DNA of 64,000 bases. Source: Loripinus fragilis (Eukaryota > Mollusca > Bivalvia > Lucinida > Lucinidae). Below are positions 1 to 13,944 of the stretch, piece by piece. Below the pieces are notes generated by a model. It saw only the letters and a program-made list of their open reading frames with translations, was not told where the DNA came from and did no database searches. Made by a program: the position numbers and the translations under genes. The stretch is from assembly GCA_964019695.1 (NCBI GenBank), contig OZ026515.1, forward strand, positions 145,627,152 through 145,691,151. The letters run 5' to 3'. Numbering within the stretch: the stretch's first letter is position 1; each line of letters begins with the position of its first letter.

Positions 1-164
1 AAGGTACCTGTTTTCATATATTTGACTGGATTAGCCTCAGAAAAAAAAGTTTTTGCAATCTTATCAGTGTTTATCTTTTAGGGAAAATAATTAAATACTT
101 TTAAGGTCAAAATGTTAAAGAAAAGCGGAATAGAAAAAAATAAGGATGATCAATCAATACATAC

Positions 165-294
165 CTGCCACAGTTGTCCCACCACAAGTCAGGTTCTGGT
201 TGCAGATTGCTGTGTTATTACAACACGCCATACATCTAAAATGGTGACCTTCTGCCCTCTTACCAAGTATGGGAGCTATTACACTCGGGCACGC
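165..294 (-). CDS. Exon 4 of Ly6-like Cys-rich protein (module end)
   Basis: Exon of 43 codons plus one base, acceptor GTGTTTTGTAG, donor GCAG|GTATGT, phase 0 in and phase 1 out. It completes the module (residues 103-145) with Cys104, Cys123, Cys126, Cys127, Cys133 and Cys139. The end CMACCNNTAICNQNLTC has the CC....CN signature typical of the C-terminal end of Ly6/uPAR three-finger domains, though 12 cysteines exceeds the usual 8-10. Sequons at NNT (128-130) and NLT (136-138) imply an extracellular protein. The phase-1 exit means at least one further exon lies left of the window; a Thr-rich linker may begin at GGTTVA. Function is unknown; adhesion or pattern recognition is only a guess. Confidence 0.78.
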
Positions 295-540
295 CTACAA
301 AACACCATTGGTACTTAAATAACAATCTAGTAACTTTCGTAAAGGCATCGTCCATGGCAACTTTATCAGCCAATATGTTTTGTACAGATTTTGATTTTTT
401 AGTTTATTATGAAGAGATTTCGATGAGTCTGAAAATTTATGAAACTTATCAGAAAAAATATATCTTTCTCGAAATTGATAGTTCCCACTCAAACAATAAT
501 GATTCTCTTTCGAGGATAGGTAAGCTACCTTATAGGTCTA

Positions 541-1083
541 ATTTCAATAAATGTAAGGAAGAAGGCAAAGATCAGGCGTCTATTCAATCAAGTACCACAC
601 CCAACCCGGGACACCATACGGGAATGTCACAAAAACACATCGCAACATCACACACAAGAGAGCAAAGAGGTCAGTCCTTTCCCAGCTGGTCATCACACGG
701 TTGCAAGAAACAGACAAGACAAACACAAATATCAAGATGGATCAACAAAAAAGCACTGCCTTGGAATGGTCAGAAAAAAATACTGGAGGGCTTAAACATG
801 TTTAACGACGCCAACCACACCCTTAATTCTGATGTGGATCAAGACACATGTATGTCTGGTTCGCATTGAAGATCCCTAAATTATCGATGTATCATCTCCT
901 AGAACATACAAATCGAGATTTAAAAAGGAGATAAAACAAAATAAGAGTCAACAGTACATACAACTGAATACCAGAGCAAAAGAAATCCAACAGTTAAACA
1001 CGGTGGGCCTGACCACAGACACAACATTAGGTCCAAACCCTCTCATCTATAGATAAGTCTTTAAGTCTGAACCTTCATAGACA
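541..1083 (-). mobile_element. Tail-only copy of the RT retroelement
   Basis: Matches the tail behind the RT at 42.5-43.1 kb, from the GGAAGAAGGCAAAGATCAGG end to the TCTTTAAGTCTGAACC boundary at the RT stop. It accounts for most of the 171-codon open frame at 354-869, which is not a gene. Lies in the last visible intron of the minus-strand gene. Confidence 0.75.
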
Positions 1084-4000
1084 AATAGTCAAAAATAGGT
1101 AAACCTTTTCTTTCAAAGACCTCGGCATCCTTGTGACGTGACAGTTGCAATGATTTATGCAAAAATTGATTTCAAAATAAACATGAAAAAATAACCTTGC
1201 AAAATAAAAAAAATGCCTTTGTGTTCTATTGATTTTTGCCCAACAATATGCCTGGCCTACTTTTTAGCTCATCTGAGCCGAACACTCCAAGATGAGCTAT
1301 TTTGATAAGTCTTCGTCCGTCGTGCATACGGTATAGTATCAGATATCACAAAATTGCATTTTCTGTAATAAGTTTTTAACAAGAACAGGATTATCCTAGA
1401 AGTGAGAATTAGCCTTATATCTGAAGAACTTAGTGGAAAATCCGGCTTTGAAAGTTTATGTTCTTAATGTGAAATACTTAGTATGCACACTGACATTTAT
1501 CAATAGTCGATGCTTAGCTGAGAGCCCAATTCTTAACACGAAATACATAAGCAAACATGTCAGTTGAATTGAAGCGATTGGAATATTGCTTTTAACCCAT
1601 TTAAGACCAATGGAATTTCCCCTAAAGTATGATTCAGTTATGTCAGTGTTGCCCATTGTATAAATTGAGGGGTCACAGGTAATAATTCTCAAATATTTTG
1701 TATTTCTTTCCCTGAAAATTGATTTTATCTTTGCACAGTGTAGACCCTGATGGAATGCCGCATTATGCCTTTATGCGGCATTTCGCATGGATCTGAACTG
1801 TTTGCTAAAGTATCCGAGTAGAGGCTTCTGGTCCTCAAAGTTGTAAAGGACTCACTATTTTGCAACTGGATTCAATTTGTGATGAACATTGGACCTATTG
1901 GATCAGAGGACAAGTAAAGGTTTTGGCGTTAATGATAATTTTGTGTATTCTGGTCCTTCGGGAATATTGGGTTCTTATGGAAAGCAGAATGCCGCTAAAG
2001 CTGGCGCTAGGGGGCGTGAGAATTTTTGCACTTTTCATTGGTTATCATGAACAGACTCAATACAACCGAGCATACTGTTTTTTATAATGAGGGGGTTTAG
2101 AAATGCACCATTTTACATTCACAGTCTTTTCCACAATTCTGATTTTAGGATGTTTCCTTTATCACTTTCTATCCTCTTACTTTGCCATAAATTCAATTTA
2201 ATCATGCTGTTCATTCTGACATAACAGCGGCGTTAGTGATGTTTCAATAATTGTCGCCCTACAAATGTGAGCATAATTTGATTTGAAAACAAACACTTTA
2301 AGCTAGTAGCCAGGTGTTTTAACCAATGGAAAAACACGAAAGGTTTCGAAAATATTCGTTAAACTACACTCCCAGGCGCAGCGCATCTTTGATAACGTCA
2401 GTCTTAATTTTTCAAACTGCAATGACAGGCGGATGACATTCCCGCATGCCGCGATACTTTTGTCTTATATGCAACAGGTCGAGGAGTATCTGGTGGCAAT
2501 TAAAGATTTTGATTATTCCTGGTCCTAAGGATGTAAACGGCCAATTACGTCAAAAAGTAAATGACGTCATGTAATCGAAATGAACGTTGCCAGAGGTCTT
2601 TAATTTTATGATTTGATTTTTCTTTCCCTTTGCTTTCGAGAACAAACATCGTTTCAAAAACGTTTTGGGCTCATTATGGAAGGTATTGATACACTGTGTC
2701 TTTTTAAATTAGGGTTATATTGCGACGTCACGGCAACCATAAGCCACAGCGTTTCGATTTTCTTTTTTAATGCAAGCTAAACGATAGGACTTGTCAATTT
2801 TTTTTTCACATAAGTGAAATATAAGTTTTGACAATAAATTAGCATTTCAGCAGTTTGTGCGTTTCTTAAGACCTTCCGTATTGTAGGGTTTCTCTATTTC
2901 TGAAGGATCCGTTTTTTCCCAAGATTATTCCCAGTTGAAATGCCCAATTGTTTCCACTTTTTTGAGACCCGATCAAATCGTTACTAAACATTCATTTGTC
3001 TGTATTATTGGATTACCCTAAATGAGACTTACACAAGTAGTTCCGGTCGAAAGTTACACAGTTTAAGGGCTATACGCAGAATCATTTCATGGGAACTGTG
3101 TCTTTGACAGTCGAATCGAAATGCATTTTATTATACGATCTGTTTTATTTATAATTAGATCTATTTTATCATTATTATTTAGATCTATTTATTTTTTATT
3201 TGCAATTACTTTAGGGTAAAGGAGACTTACACAAATAATTCTAAACTGGTGTACTCAATTGATAGGTAGATCTAGGGGAGGGAACCAGACTAAAACAATT
3301 ACACAGACTGTCAGTCTAACTGGCCTTTGGAAAAGGTCCCTGGCTAAACGTTTAATATATCCACATATATTACATGTAACACTGAAAACCGACAATTGTC
3401 TATTGGGACACCGGCGTCATAGTTTGGACATCATATTGGTCCGAGTTTTAAAGTTCAATTACATCCAACTTTATCAAAACACAAACAAGCTTTCCAGGTA
3501 AAGGGTACTGTAAAGCGTTCTCATTTGATACGGTGACCAATTATGATGGCCTTACCACCTTTTTGTTTCACACACAAAGTGGAATACTTAGACTGGTATC
3601 ATACCAGTAAATAGAAAAATAGTAAAATATGTGCACATACATATACAAGTATATACATCTCTGAAAAAAATCTCTAACTGTCTTATTTACTGTATTCTGA
3701 GCAATGGGGAAGTAATAAAGTATCATAAATTTAACTCTGTAGTAGTTATAGAACTATCAGTTAGATGTCTTAATAAAGGGCCTGAAGACAGGCTATGGAA
3801 TACTCTTTGCATGCTGGTAATATGGCAGTGCAGAAAAATATGTGGTAATGAGTTAAACCTAGTCAGCAATAATTTTTTCAGTTATGTTGGGATGGGTTGA
3901 ACCAGCACTAAGTAAAAAGTGGATGTATCTACCAGTCTCGTCTGCTGATAACCTTTGCAAACAGTTAAAATCCAGATCAGACCCTAACAAAACGTCGGAC

Positions 4001-4595
4001 CTGATCTTGATCCAAACTGTTTTCCACACTGATGCCCGTTTGCACGCCCATTTGGTGCTTCTCCAATAACGTTTTTTGTTTACTTATACGTTTATGTGAC
4101 GTGAAACATTTATCGCAATGATGTTGAGCGCGGAAATTTGGAGTTTCAAAATATCTGGAAAACCAGCCATGTTCGGTGAAAATTGAAAATGGACACTTGA
4201 CTGATAAATATAAAATATAAATACAGTCGAATCTCGTAAATTCGAAGTCCAAGGTACTGGAGATTTAATTTCAAATTATCGAAAATTCGAATTAAAGTAA
4301 GCTTGTGACAACAGGGAAACAATAATTACAAATGGTGTTAGCTTTACGTCATTTCTTCAACAATCCAGGCATTCCCTTACACTTTTATAAAAACTAGTAT
4401 GAACATTTGATGTAGTCAAATCAATTTCAATTCCCATCACTTAATGAGGTCGGGTTTTTGATATGGCAGTTCACTTTCATATCTTTTCTTGTTTAAAAAA
4501 GAAACAAACTAGGAAGTTCCTGTTCTTAAAACTTAGATGCAGAGGGTTGTGCACTTTAGTAGTAGTTTGCATACAATATGATGATAAATTTAGAG
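1084..4595. other. Last visible intron of minus gene: largely unique AT-rich DNA
   Basis: AGCTCATCTGAGCC at 1267 marks one bivalve-type repeat end. TGACGTCA-like sequence at 2564. Otherwise no gene or strong repeat seen; short open frames here lack cysteine patterns or splice context. Confidence 0.4.
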
Positions 4596-4677
4596 GATCT
4601 TACACGAGTGATCATTTATTAAACGAGCTTTTGGCAAGTTTAAGAAATTTAGTATGAAAATTTCACGAGCGTAAGAT
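4596..4677. repeat. Degenerate foldback element
   Basis: GGATCTTACACGAGTGATCA and the complementary CACGAGCGTAAGATC arm; an internally shortened relative of the 51.66-kb foldback, 42 bases from exon 3 of the minus-strand gene. Confidence 0.6.
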
Positions 4678-4718
4678 CTTGTTTATCATATGACCTTTTG
4701 AATGCGTTGTTGTATTAC

Positions 4719-4790
4719 CTGAGGTAGAGTGCATCCGAGATCCGAGAGTTCTTGACCGGACTCTGTCGTGTACTTGTGTATATAACATTC
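4719..4790 (-). CDS. Exon 3 of Ly6-like Cys-rich protein (module middle)
   Basis: Exon of exactly 24 codons, phase 0 at both ends, between acceptor TCTCTTTCAG and donor CAG|GTAAT. It encodes residues 79-102: ECYIHKYTTESGQELSDLGC followed by TLPQ, adding Cys80 and Cys98. The ECY...G....GC pattern is what I would expect for the central strands of a Ly6/three-finger-type module. A longer open frame overlapping this exon (4715-4999) uses a different phase and is not the gene. Exon size, splice sites and the cysteine pattern with its neighbours make this call stronger than the exon alone would. Confidence 0.78.
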
Positions 4791-6224
4791 CTGAAAGAGA
4801 AAATAATATATGTGATGACAATAGGTACCTCCTTAGGGTAATATTTCATGTTTTTGGGGGGTTTTTTGGGTTTTTTTTGTTGCTTTTTTCTTTCCCAATC
4901 AATGTTTTCGTAATATTCTTTCAAAGTGTCAGACATGTTTTTTCCGACATATTGTCCAAACTGCTTCCAAAGGTTATCAGCAGACGACCTGGTAGGCAAA
5001 GAGTTAATAAAGGCGATACTTCAAAATGCCAGCACTTGAGATTTTAATATTTATCCCAAATTTAGAAAATCTTCCTTTTAATTTTCATTTTGACATAACC
5101 AGTGGAGTTAGAGGTCTTAAGTTTAGTCTAAATCTTTAATGACACACTCGAGTCTTAGCCCAACAAGAATTCGATCACATTTTCCCCATCTTTGTGAACA
5201 TCGTGAAAATAACGTACATATATACTAGAGGACTTTGAAAACGCATCACCCAGATTAAATCCTTTATTTTTCAAACAGTGGGATAATTGTTATTGCATAT
5301 CATAGCCTGGCCAGCTCTTAGTGTGCCCTAGAAAATTCATATTGTAAATTTAGTTTAAGATATTGAAAGAGTATACGTTCTAAGACAGGGGTGGTTGATT
5401 TGGAAGGACACCAATTCAGCTGTAAGTTAACCCGCTTTTGTTTTGATTCCTGACTCAACAGCTATGCGTCACGATTGCACATTCATCATTGAACGATTCT
5501 TAATGTTTTGACAGTTCGGTATGTTCAAATTAACACAACTTTAAAGATGCCGGCATACCCACCCACTCTGATTACTATAGTCTAGCAAGATAAGTCAGCA
5601 TAAGGAGCCTTTCAAAATTTCTATTTATTTCGTCCAGTTTTGTTGGAAGAGGCTAAGGGCATATACAAATGATAGAATTTGCATAAATAACACTTGTATC
5701 ACGTTCCTTTTGTATTGTGCAAGTGATGTTAACGTAAACTTTTAAGACGTCTTCAAGAACATATCTCCTGCCATGATTTACACCACATATTGTCATTGTA
5801 GGAAGTCAATATCAGTAATTAAAGTGTACATAAATGTTACTCGAGGAGCTGTAAACTGATGTTCAAATTTGACGTTTATTTTCGAAATAATGAAGTTATC
5901 AATTAGATTAGAAAAAAGTCTAAAAATGCGTTGCTGGTCATGGTATCATACACGCCACAGTCTAAACACAAACATAAACTTTGCAGAATGGTGCTGGATG
6001 TTGTATGTACCCATATGTGGACCCTACAAAACCCAACAAAAAAGATAAATATGATTAAGGATTTGTTAAATTATATTGCAAATTTCATTAATTAATGGAA
6101 TTATTGGAGATCAAATTAAGATAGTGTGATAAAACAATCCATAAAACTCAGTAGGTGCCTATAAGAAGCATGTGCGCGAATAAGTTCGAACACGGTCCCT
6201 ATTAACGATAGCAAACAATATTAC

Positions 6225-6307
6225 CTCTGTGTTGTTACAAACAACCTGGTGCTGACAACCTTCCCGCTCGTCAACTCCACTACATGATGAACACGTTTGA
6301 CCAGCAT
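6225..6307 (-). CDS. Exon 2 of Ly6-like Cys-rich protein (module start)
   Basis: Exon of two bases plus 27 codons, flanked by acceptor TTACAG and donor GAG|GTAAT. It begins the cysteine module (residues 51-78): Cys56, Cys59, Cys68 and Cys74, spaced CxxC-x8-C-x5-C, and an N-glycosylation sequon NNT at 75-77. The opening CxxCSG resembles the first finger of small disulfide-rich extracellular domains. It ends in phase 0, matching the 4790 exon. It is too short to stand out as an open frame and was found from splice sites and the cysteine pattern. The surrounding intron sequence shows no comparable coding character. Confidence 0.78.
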
Positions 6308-6559
6308 CTGTAAGTTTATAACAAAAATGTTATTATGAATCAAGCCACGACAAAATCAGCAAATTGATATTTGCAAAGGCGAAAGTTCAAACTCAGCATG
6401 CGGGTCCGCACAGTTTGATCAAAATATTCGGTGTGAGTCCTTATTCAACAGCGGCCTCCTTTTCTTAAGACTCGATGATTTCAAAAGCAGCTCGAGTAAG
6501 TGCCCCATAGACTGAAAGCATAACAACATCGATCGATGCATTTTCAGGTTTATTCATTA

Positions 6560-7450
6560 TAATGATATACCCCGTTACCTTACACCCCCATTCACAGGAC
6601 AATTTTTCATGGGCGTCAAATTGATCATTGGAACCCCCTGAAAGCGAAACAAAGTTGTCCTAAAAATGGTATGGGCTTTGTGAAAATACATCGTTTGAAT
6701 GGCAACCCCTTATATGATTCTCGAGAATGGGGATAGGCTTACAAATTCAATCCATTTTAGGGTTTTACTTATCCTAGAGCACTAAAATTGGTGTCAAATT
6801 AAAGCTTATGCACATGCCTTTCTTCCTGTGGTCAGATATGTAAACATCTAATTCGCATATGTATAAATAATAATGAAAACTTTCAAAAATGAGGTAAAAT
6901 CATAGAAAAACATAAATAAACATATTTCAGCCCAAAAACATCACCAAACCACCATTGTTGCCAGCTTTTATACCATCTGTCATACAATTTGAAAAGTTCT
7001 TTCATCCAGTGGTCCTGTATGAAAATTATCTCATTTGCATATTCATGAATATTAATGAAAACTAAAAAATGAGGGAAAAAGCATTGGGTAAACTGAGACA
7101 AGGGAGTAATCATACCCAAACATTTTGTTACGGGTGTGAATTCAATGGGACCACCTGAAAGCAAAAAATATTTTCCTTGGAAATAAATGCATTTTGGATT
7201 TATGAAATTTCATGGTTTCCATGGCAAACCCATTACGCGACTTAAAATAATGGGGATGTAAATACACAACTTCTCATATGTCAGCAGTTACTCATCGTAG
7301 AATACTTAACTTGGTATCACATTAATATCTGGACATACAATTTATTAATTAGTGGTTGGATACGCAAATTATCTAATATCCATATTCATGAATATTAATG
7401 AGAACAAGAATAGGCTTTTACAAATGCACGGATGATTTTTTTAGCATTAT
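6560..7450. repeat. Degenerate tandem duplication, ~520-bp spacing
   Basis: CCCCCTGAAAGCGAAAC (6640) versus CCACCTGAAAGCAAAAAA (7152), and CTAGAGCACTAAAATTGGTG (6774) versus CGTAGAATACTTAACTTGGT (7295). TTCATGAATATTAATGA motifs recur at 7041 and 7384. Confidence 0.65.
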
Positions 7451-8299
7451 TTATTAAAATCTTATTAACCACTATGGCCAAATATAAAAAAATAAATTGT
7501 TTCTCATGCCCTCATGCCCTCTTTTTCAGACTTGAATAAACAAAAATGGCCTCACTTATTTTATTCTTATGTCAAAATCAAAATTTCAGCAAATTTTATA
7601 TACTTAAAATGAACAAAAATGTGCCTCATTAGTTTTCGAAGAAATAAAAAGAAAGTGCCCTCGTCTGTGTTTTTTGAAATAAAAAATAAAAACCTGCCTG
7701 CCTCATCTGTTTTTTAAAAAAGTGGCCTGCGAAACATTTGTTAATTTGTTTTAGCCTGATCATTGATTTTATCTTCTATTCTATAAAAATAGGACTATTC
7801 ATTATTCTTAGACCCTCATTATTCACTATTTATTATTTTTCATCTCATTATTCACTATTTAGTATATAAAATGCCTTTATTCACTAATCATTATACCCTC
7901 TCCAGACCCTCATTTGAATGCGAAATTTCAGTAACAGATTCAAACAAAAGTCATGAGCTATTAAATGACATACCCAACTCATCGCTATCTCGCGTCAGTT
8001 TAGTGTTGTGACACCTTGATGTGATAATCATGGAAATGGCTATCTCATGCTGCACCACTTAGCCGGTGCTACCATTTAGGTTGCAAACTTAGTCAAATAT
8101 AATTGCCATCCTCAAGAGGACGGCAATAATATATGTAATGTTAGGTTGACAGGGAATATCTGAGCCAGTACTTTATGTTGAATTAGTAATACATTCCAAA
8201 GAATCAGTGGAAAGCCTTCCCATCCTGATCTATTCAAAACGATAACCAAATATGATATAAGATGACATGTATAATATATATAGAAGATATTTAAATTTT

Positions 8300-8471
8300 T
8301 GGAGTAAATATGCCATTTATTTCATCGAGTGAAGCCAAAAAATGCATAGATCTATTTCATGAGTCATGAAATATACATTTTCTCGCCTCACGAGATGAAA
8401 TAAATGGATATTCATTCCAAACATTTAAATTTTCTTTTGGATATTCATTCCAAACATTTGAATTTTCTTTT
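8300..8471. repeat. Inverted repeat plus 33-bp tandem duplication
   Basis: CCATTTATTTCATCGAGTGA (8311) pairs with TCACGAGATGAAATAAATGG (8388). At 8406-8438 and 8439-8471, GGATATTCATTCCAAACATT starts two 33-bp units differing at one base. Confidence 0.88.
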
Positions 8472-9649
8472 TATTATATACAATTTTAAGTGTTACAGAT
8501 TTTTTTGCACTAAATGACACCATACTCGTTCGCACATTACGTAATATTAATGATGACGTTGCACAATGTGCAATGTTAGCCAAACTGAAACCATAGGAGC
8601 AGGAGTAGAAAAAGTGAAAATTACAGCAAATCCGCACAATTTGATTACCAAAAATTTTCCTTGCAATATAACTTATAAAATGAATACCCACACTTTGTGT
8701 TTTGTCCACTTATAAGAAAGTTACAGGCGTTTGAATTTCTGAAGTTGGCTCAAGGAAGTCAATGAGGAAAGCAGAGGACATCCAATTTCACCTGTGAAAT
8801 ACAACTTATACTTTCACAGCTGTGAAATACAACTTTTTTTTATATTTTCACAGCTGTAAAATACAGCTGTATATTTAGTCATTATTTTCCTGTATTTCAT
8901 TACTTTGTATATAATAAAACATGCATATTATGCGATGGTCTACATGCTTGGCTATAAACGCAGTCACGATTTGTAGATATAGTTTCTGCTTTAATCGCAT
9001 GGTGGTGTCTCAGGCATCATACCCAATTACTACCACGACCATAAGTAGTTCATCGGTGACTGAGTTGGTGTCTATGGTGGTTTTTTGCCGGGGCCATCGT
9101 GGTTCAAATATGGGTTTTCTTTAGGTCTGAATGTCTGTTGGATCAGAGTAATTCTTGTGCCTTCAATGTTTATTTTAATTTGATAATGTTTCTATTCTAA
9201 GTTCCACTGTCAACGCAACTTTATTTTTCCTCTCATCTTTTAAATCTGCATTCTTTTAGCTTAAACATATTTTATTTGAAAGAACACACAATAAATTATA
9301 GTATACTATTCAGGAAAACTTATATAGTACTTCTCCCTAGCATAATGTATTTGCTATATTTAAGCTGAAGTTGAATATTAGTTGAGCATGTCGATAGGTG
9401 GAAATTCATTTGAAAACAAAAAGAGCACAGATACAGCGAAGACAAAAACAAACATAAAACACACAGCTTTGTTAAAACAAAACGAATAAACTCAATAATA
9501 AAAAAGATAACATCATCGAAGAGGCTTGGAATATTACTTGGGTTAGGGAAATGGTAGGGGCTGGGGATAAGAGAAGACACCACATACCGATCGGAAGGTT
9601 GAATACATGTAGCATATATGTATATATCCTTAAAGTAGCGTGATGGGTG

Positions 9650-11890
9650 ATTATGTAAAAGGTTAGGTGTCGAGTATAAACTTGTTTACTTATTCCAAAA
9701 TTGCAATGTTTGTTTCAAGTGATATTTTTGAGCTGCCAAAGACAAGGGTATTTAGGGAAGGATTCTGGTAGTTTGCACAGGCATTCAAATGAGTGTTTCT
9801 AGGCCCTTTGAAGAATCTTCAGTGGTAGAAATAGTGCTGTGTATCTTCTATGCTTCCACCATGACATAGTGGGGATTCAGTAATATTTTTTTTAAAAGAG
9901 GTCCAGATATATATAAAGAACTGCAGCTTGTACGTAATCGTGCATGAAGGAGTTGGGCTTTCTGGATCCATAGTAATATTGAGTTAAGCAAATTGAAGAT
10001 CTTTCTTAAGGAAAGTTTTAAATGAAGTAAGAGTATTTAGCTGTCTTACATCAACTGGTAGACTCTTCCATTGTCTAAGAGTCGATAGAAGAAGGGAATT
10101 TTGATAGAGGCTAGTGTTAGACCTGATGGTATGAATGTCATTAGAACTCCTGTACTGATCTTTTGGTGAGAAATAGAGCTAACTTGCTGTGGCATCAAGG
10201 AAGACGGTTTACAGGTGTCAGTCAATTAAACATCTTATAAAAACTGGTGCTTTTATGATCTTGTCGTCGTTTGTGCAGTTCTTCCAGCTAACTTCTTTAT
10301 ATAGATTGCCTAAGGACACACGTTTTGTGGCACCAGTTGTGATTCTCGCTGCTTCTGTTTTGGTCTTGTCAAGCTCATTCCTTCCATACTGGTTACAGTT
10401 ATCCTATATTACATCACCGTATTCTAGTAGTGGCCTAATAAATGCTATATATATAGTTTCAAGATATTTGAAACAAAGTTTACGCATGATATGAATTCTG
10501 GTCCAAGCTTTCTGCTTAATATAATCAATACGTTGATGCTAGCTGCAATCATCAGAAAAGTATAAGCCTAAATGTTTGTGAGAAGAAACATTTTGGATAT
10601 ATACAATTTGCATATATAAAGATGTATTGATTGGCTTATTGATTTTGCAAGAAATCAGGAGAGATTCATTTTGCAAGGATTGAAAGTGACTAACCAGTTA
10701 CCGGCCCAACGAGAGATTTTCACGATCAGAAACAAGCCAAAGAGCAGCTGTTGTAGGATTATCTACTATGATGAAGAGATTAGTATCATCGGAAAATAAA
10801 CGGATATTGGATCCAATAGTTTAATAATAATTATAAAGCCTTGTGGCACTCCAGCTTTAATGTAATGTAAACCCATCCTGAGAAGCTACCTGAAAGCACT
10901 CAACGCTGATGGTGTCCTGAGAGGTAGTTTTGAAAATCTGATGATGTCTCATGAAACACCAGCAGCTTTCAGTTTGTCAATAAGTCCTTCATGCAATACA
11001 CAGTCCAAAGCTTTGCTGTTGTCACAGAAGACAACCGATACCTCTTTACCGACATCAACTGCTTCTGTGAATATATGGCATAAATATACAAGTCCATGGG
11101 TTAACAATTGAGTCACCTGGAATGAAGCCCGACTGCAAAGATGATACATGTAACATGTTGTTTTTTGGAGGTGATTATAGAAATATTTAAAGGAGGTGGT
11201 TATAGAGATATTGAAAGACAAGCTTTCAAATAATTTAGTTACAGAATTCAGCAAGGATATAGACTAATTAGTAACAAGATACAGGTCACATTTCTTACGT
11301 ACAGGGGTTGCATTCCGGTCTTTGTAGGGCAATGGGAAATTCCCTGAGGATAGAGACTTACTTGTTAAAGAGAGAACACACAGGTGATGATATGTCTATT
11401 TATATTTCCTTCAAAATACGATTACTGAGACCATCATGACCAGATGCTTTGTCAGATCTTAGAGTTTTAAGAATGTCTTCATCTTCCTGAGGATTAAATG
11501 CGATACTGCTAAGACTTGTAAGATTAGAAGTGTCAGGTAAATTGGTTGCCTTTGAAAGATATTATTAAAAAGATTAGCTTTTTCAAAGTCATCGGTATAT
11601 ATAATTCCATTAGATTCGATTGAGGGAACAGCAGTATTAAGATAGGGAGATATGAAAGATTGAGGGTTGACCGCCAGTCTATAGAATAGAGAGATTCAGA
11701 TTTAAGCTGATCAGCTATAGTGTCGCTGAATTGTTGGTTAGAGTTGTGAATCATTGTGTTAATTTCATTGTGCAATCATCAAAATGTATTCCAATGACGA
11801 CGTTCCAAGTTGGTCCAATTAGCTTTTCTGTACAGTCTATTTTGTTTACGTATCTGTCTTTTCAAATGAGTTGTTATCCATGGTGGGTTA
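9650..11890 (-). pseudogene. Decayed non-LTR retrotransposon (LINE) RT region
   Basis: Minus-strand translation gives a broken LINE ORF2 with frameshifts and stops. From 11.77 to 11.5 kb, ESLYSIDWRSTLN. At 11254-10949, VVFCDNSKALDCVLHEGLIDKLKAAGVS (in two pieces here: VVFCDNSKALDCVLHEG and LIDKLKAAGVS), the RT palm region. Then AGVPQG and FSDDTNLFI near 10.85-10.78 kb, SHKHLGL near 10.57 kb, and an EDTQHYFYH-type C-terminal motif near 9.83 kb. The order is that of a CR1/Jockey-like LINE; the clade is not certain. It occupies the 15-kb intron of the minus-strand gene, in sense orientation. Confidence 0.8.
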
Positions 11891-12029
11891 TGTGGTTCTT
11901 ACCCTAATAGAGCTGTCAGGGGTACATTATTGTGCCAAGGACAAAATAGTACTATTTAAATTTGTAGCATATACGGACAGATCTTCGTTCTCTAATGCAT
12001 GTCATTCAATAGAAGAAGCCTTATCCCAG

Positions 12030-13790
12030 CCAGTAACTCAACAATGGGCCATCATCGGCCCGACATGTTTTACACAGGGGCCCGATATGGGCTGCCAACA
12101 GCGGCCCCACGGGTATGTGCAACTAGGCAACTGGTCACCCCAATATACTCTAAGAAATGATGGGCTGCTGTCTGGCCATGGGCCGCTGTCTGGCCGCTAA
12201 TCGAGCAGCTGTCTTGCCGCTGTCTTTTTATGAAATAAATTCCTTCTTGGTACTGCTTTAAATCTGTTCTACTTTTTTACATTTAATAATGATGATTTAC
12301 ATCATTCGCTGTTACAGCCCCAAATAAGAGGGACTGAAGGCTTCGACCAATATGTAGTAGGTACGCCCACATTCGCAAAGATACAAACAGTATCATTTGA
12401 TTTGACCTTCTTATAATATATAATGAGCTTATCTTCAGGCATTATTTAGAAAAGTGGTTCCTTTGAAACATACTAGTAAATATGTACATATTGTTGTTCG
12501 TCAATAAACTTTATGAATATATATAATAAACAAAATTTCTACACATAAATATTTATAGTTTTGATATTTGTGAAACAGAATTCATATGTGCTTTGTTTGA
12601 TAATTATTGTTTTAAATATTTATTATACATGGTTTTCTCCCTTAGAATAAATATGGCGCTGGCATCAAGATAGCAGGCCAGCTTGCGGGCCACTATCGGT
12701 TTTATGAAAACCAATGTAAGTATAAGAGTGAACAAGATAAAAACAAAAATATACTCAACGTCAGTGAAAAGTTACCAGTAAATCACATACACTTAACATA
12801 GGACAATATTTAGTCCGTTCTGAACGAAGAACGGCGAATACTTTAACGCTCAATTTTATGGCATAGAGTCCTATGCATCACCACTATGGAAAACGGTATC
12901 CATCACACCCGAATGCATTATACTCATTCCTTGATGGACCCCTGTAGTTTCCATTGCATTGTATAGGAAAATGTAACGTTTTGGTGCTACCTTAAAGTTT
13001 GACCCTCAGTTTTCACGTTTAATGGATAAACTAAACCATTATGGTGGCGTTTTTAATGCACGTGTCCAGGGAATGTCCTTGCATGTTGTCTTCTAAAAAT
13101 GATGATTCCAAACTCTTAAAAATTGCGAAAAACTTAAAATGCACGTTCATCACGTGCACCATAGTTCCAGGATTCATGCAACTGTTTTATCTCTCCAAAC
13201 CAGCTTGTTGTTGACCAGAAACATGAACGTAACAGTAGCCAAAGAGCTGTATTATATATTTTCTGTAATATCGAAATTTCTGTACTGGTAACTTTTCATT
13301 GACGCTGAGTGTATGTTTGAAAAATGAAACAGAAAGAAAATGAAACTTTAAATGATAACATCTCAAGGTTCGATGGGCAGCGGCCAGAAGGCAGGCTGAA
13401 TATCCTTTTTATCAAAATCCAATGTAAAAATTAAAGTGATTGCAGTAAAACATCAACAAAATTAAATTATATGATATGTTATAACAGGAAAAGTTATAAT
13501 AGAAAAATGGAACAGAAAGAAATAATACTTTAAATGACGCTTTTTCAAAATTTAAGTGACAGTGGCCCGATAGCGGGCACTAGCGGGGGCCATTGCAGAT
13601 ATGCCGTCCAAATGACGCCAACAGCCTGATATAACTATGCTGACTGGGACCAAGGCCAACAGGCCCCTGTATTTATATTTGAAGTTTGTTTTTTTTTAAT
13701 TTAATTGACAGCGGCCCACTAGCCATGGCCATTGTGGACATGCCATGCTGCCAGCAGCCCTGTATAACTATGCTGGCTTGGATCACGCAA
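12030..13790. repeat. Degenerate CGGCCC-rich repeat cluster
   Basis: GACAGTGGCCCGATAGCGGG (13559), GACAGCGGCCCACTAGCCAT (13707), a run of GGGCTGCTGTCTGGCC-type motifs at 12160-12220, and GGCCAGCTTGCGGGCCAC (12677). CCTGTATAACTATGCTGGCT recurs with one change at 13629 and 13760. No gene supported; GC content is locally higher. Confidence 0.55.
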
Positions 13791-13944
13791 GAGGCCAAAA
13801 TGTCCTATGAAGGCCTTAGTCTTTGGTTTAGAAACATAAATGAGACATTGATATCGCAGCTGCTGGTCCAGGAAAGGATCGTCACCAACATGAAGAATAA
13901 AATGTTCCTTGTTACTAACCAGAATGTTCAATAATGGTAAGTGA

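Noticed and set aside
354..869. 171-codon open frame near the left edge
   Set aside because: Its second half is the retroelement tail found at many places; no domain, and it is unrelated to the exon at 165-294.
4715..4999. 94-codon minus frame overlapping an exon
   Set aside because: Overlaps the real 72-nt exon but in a different phase, and contains a Lys/Pro-rich stretch encoded by intronic T-runs.
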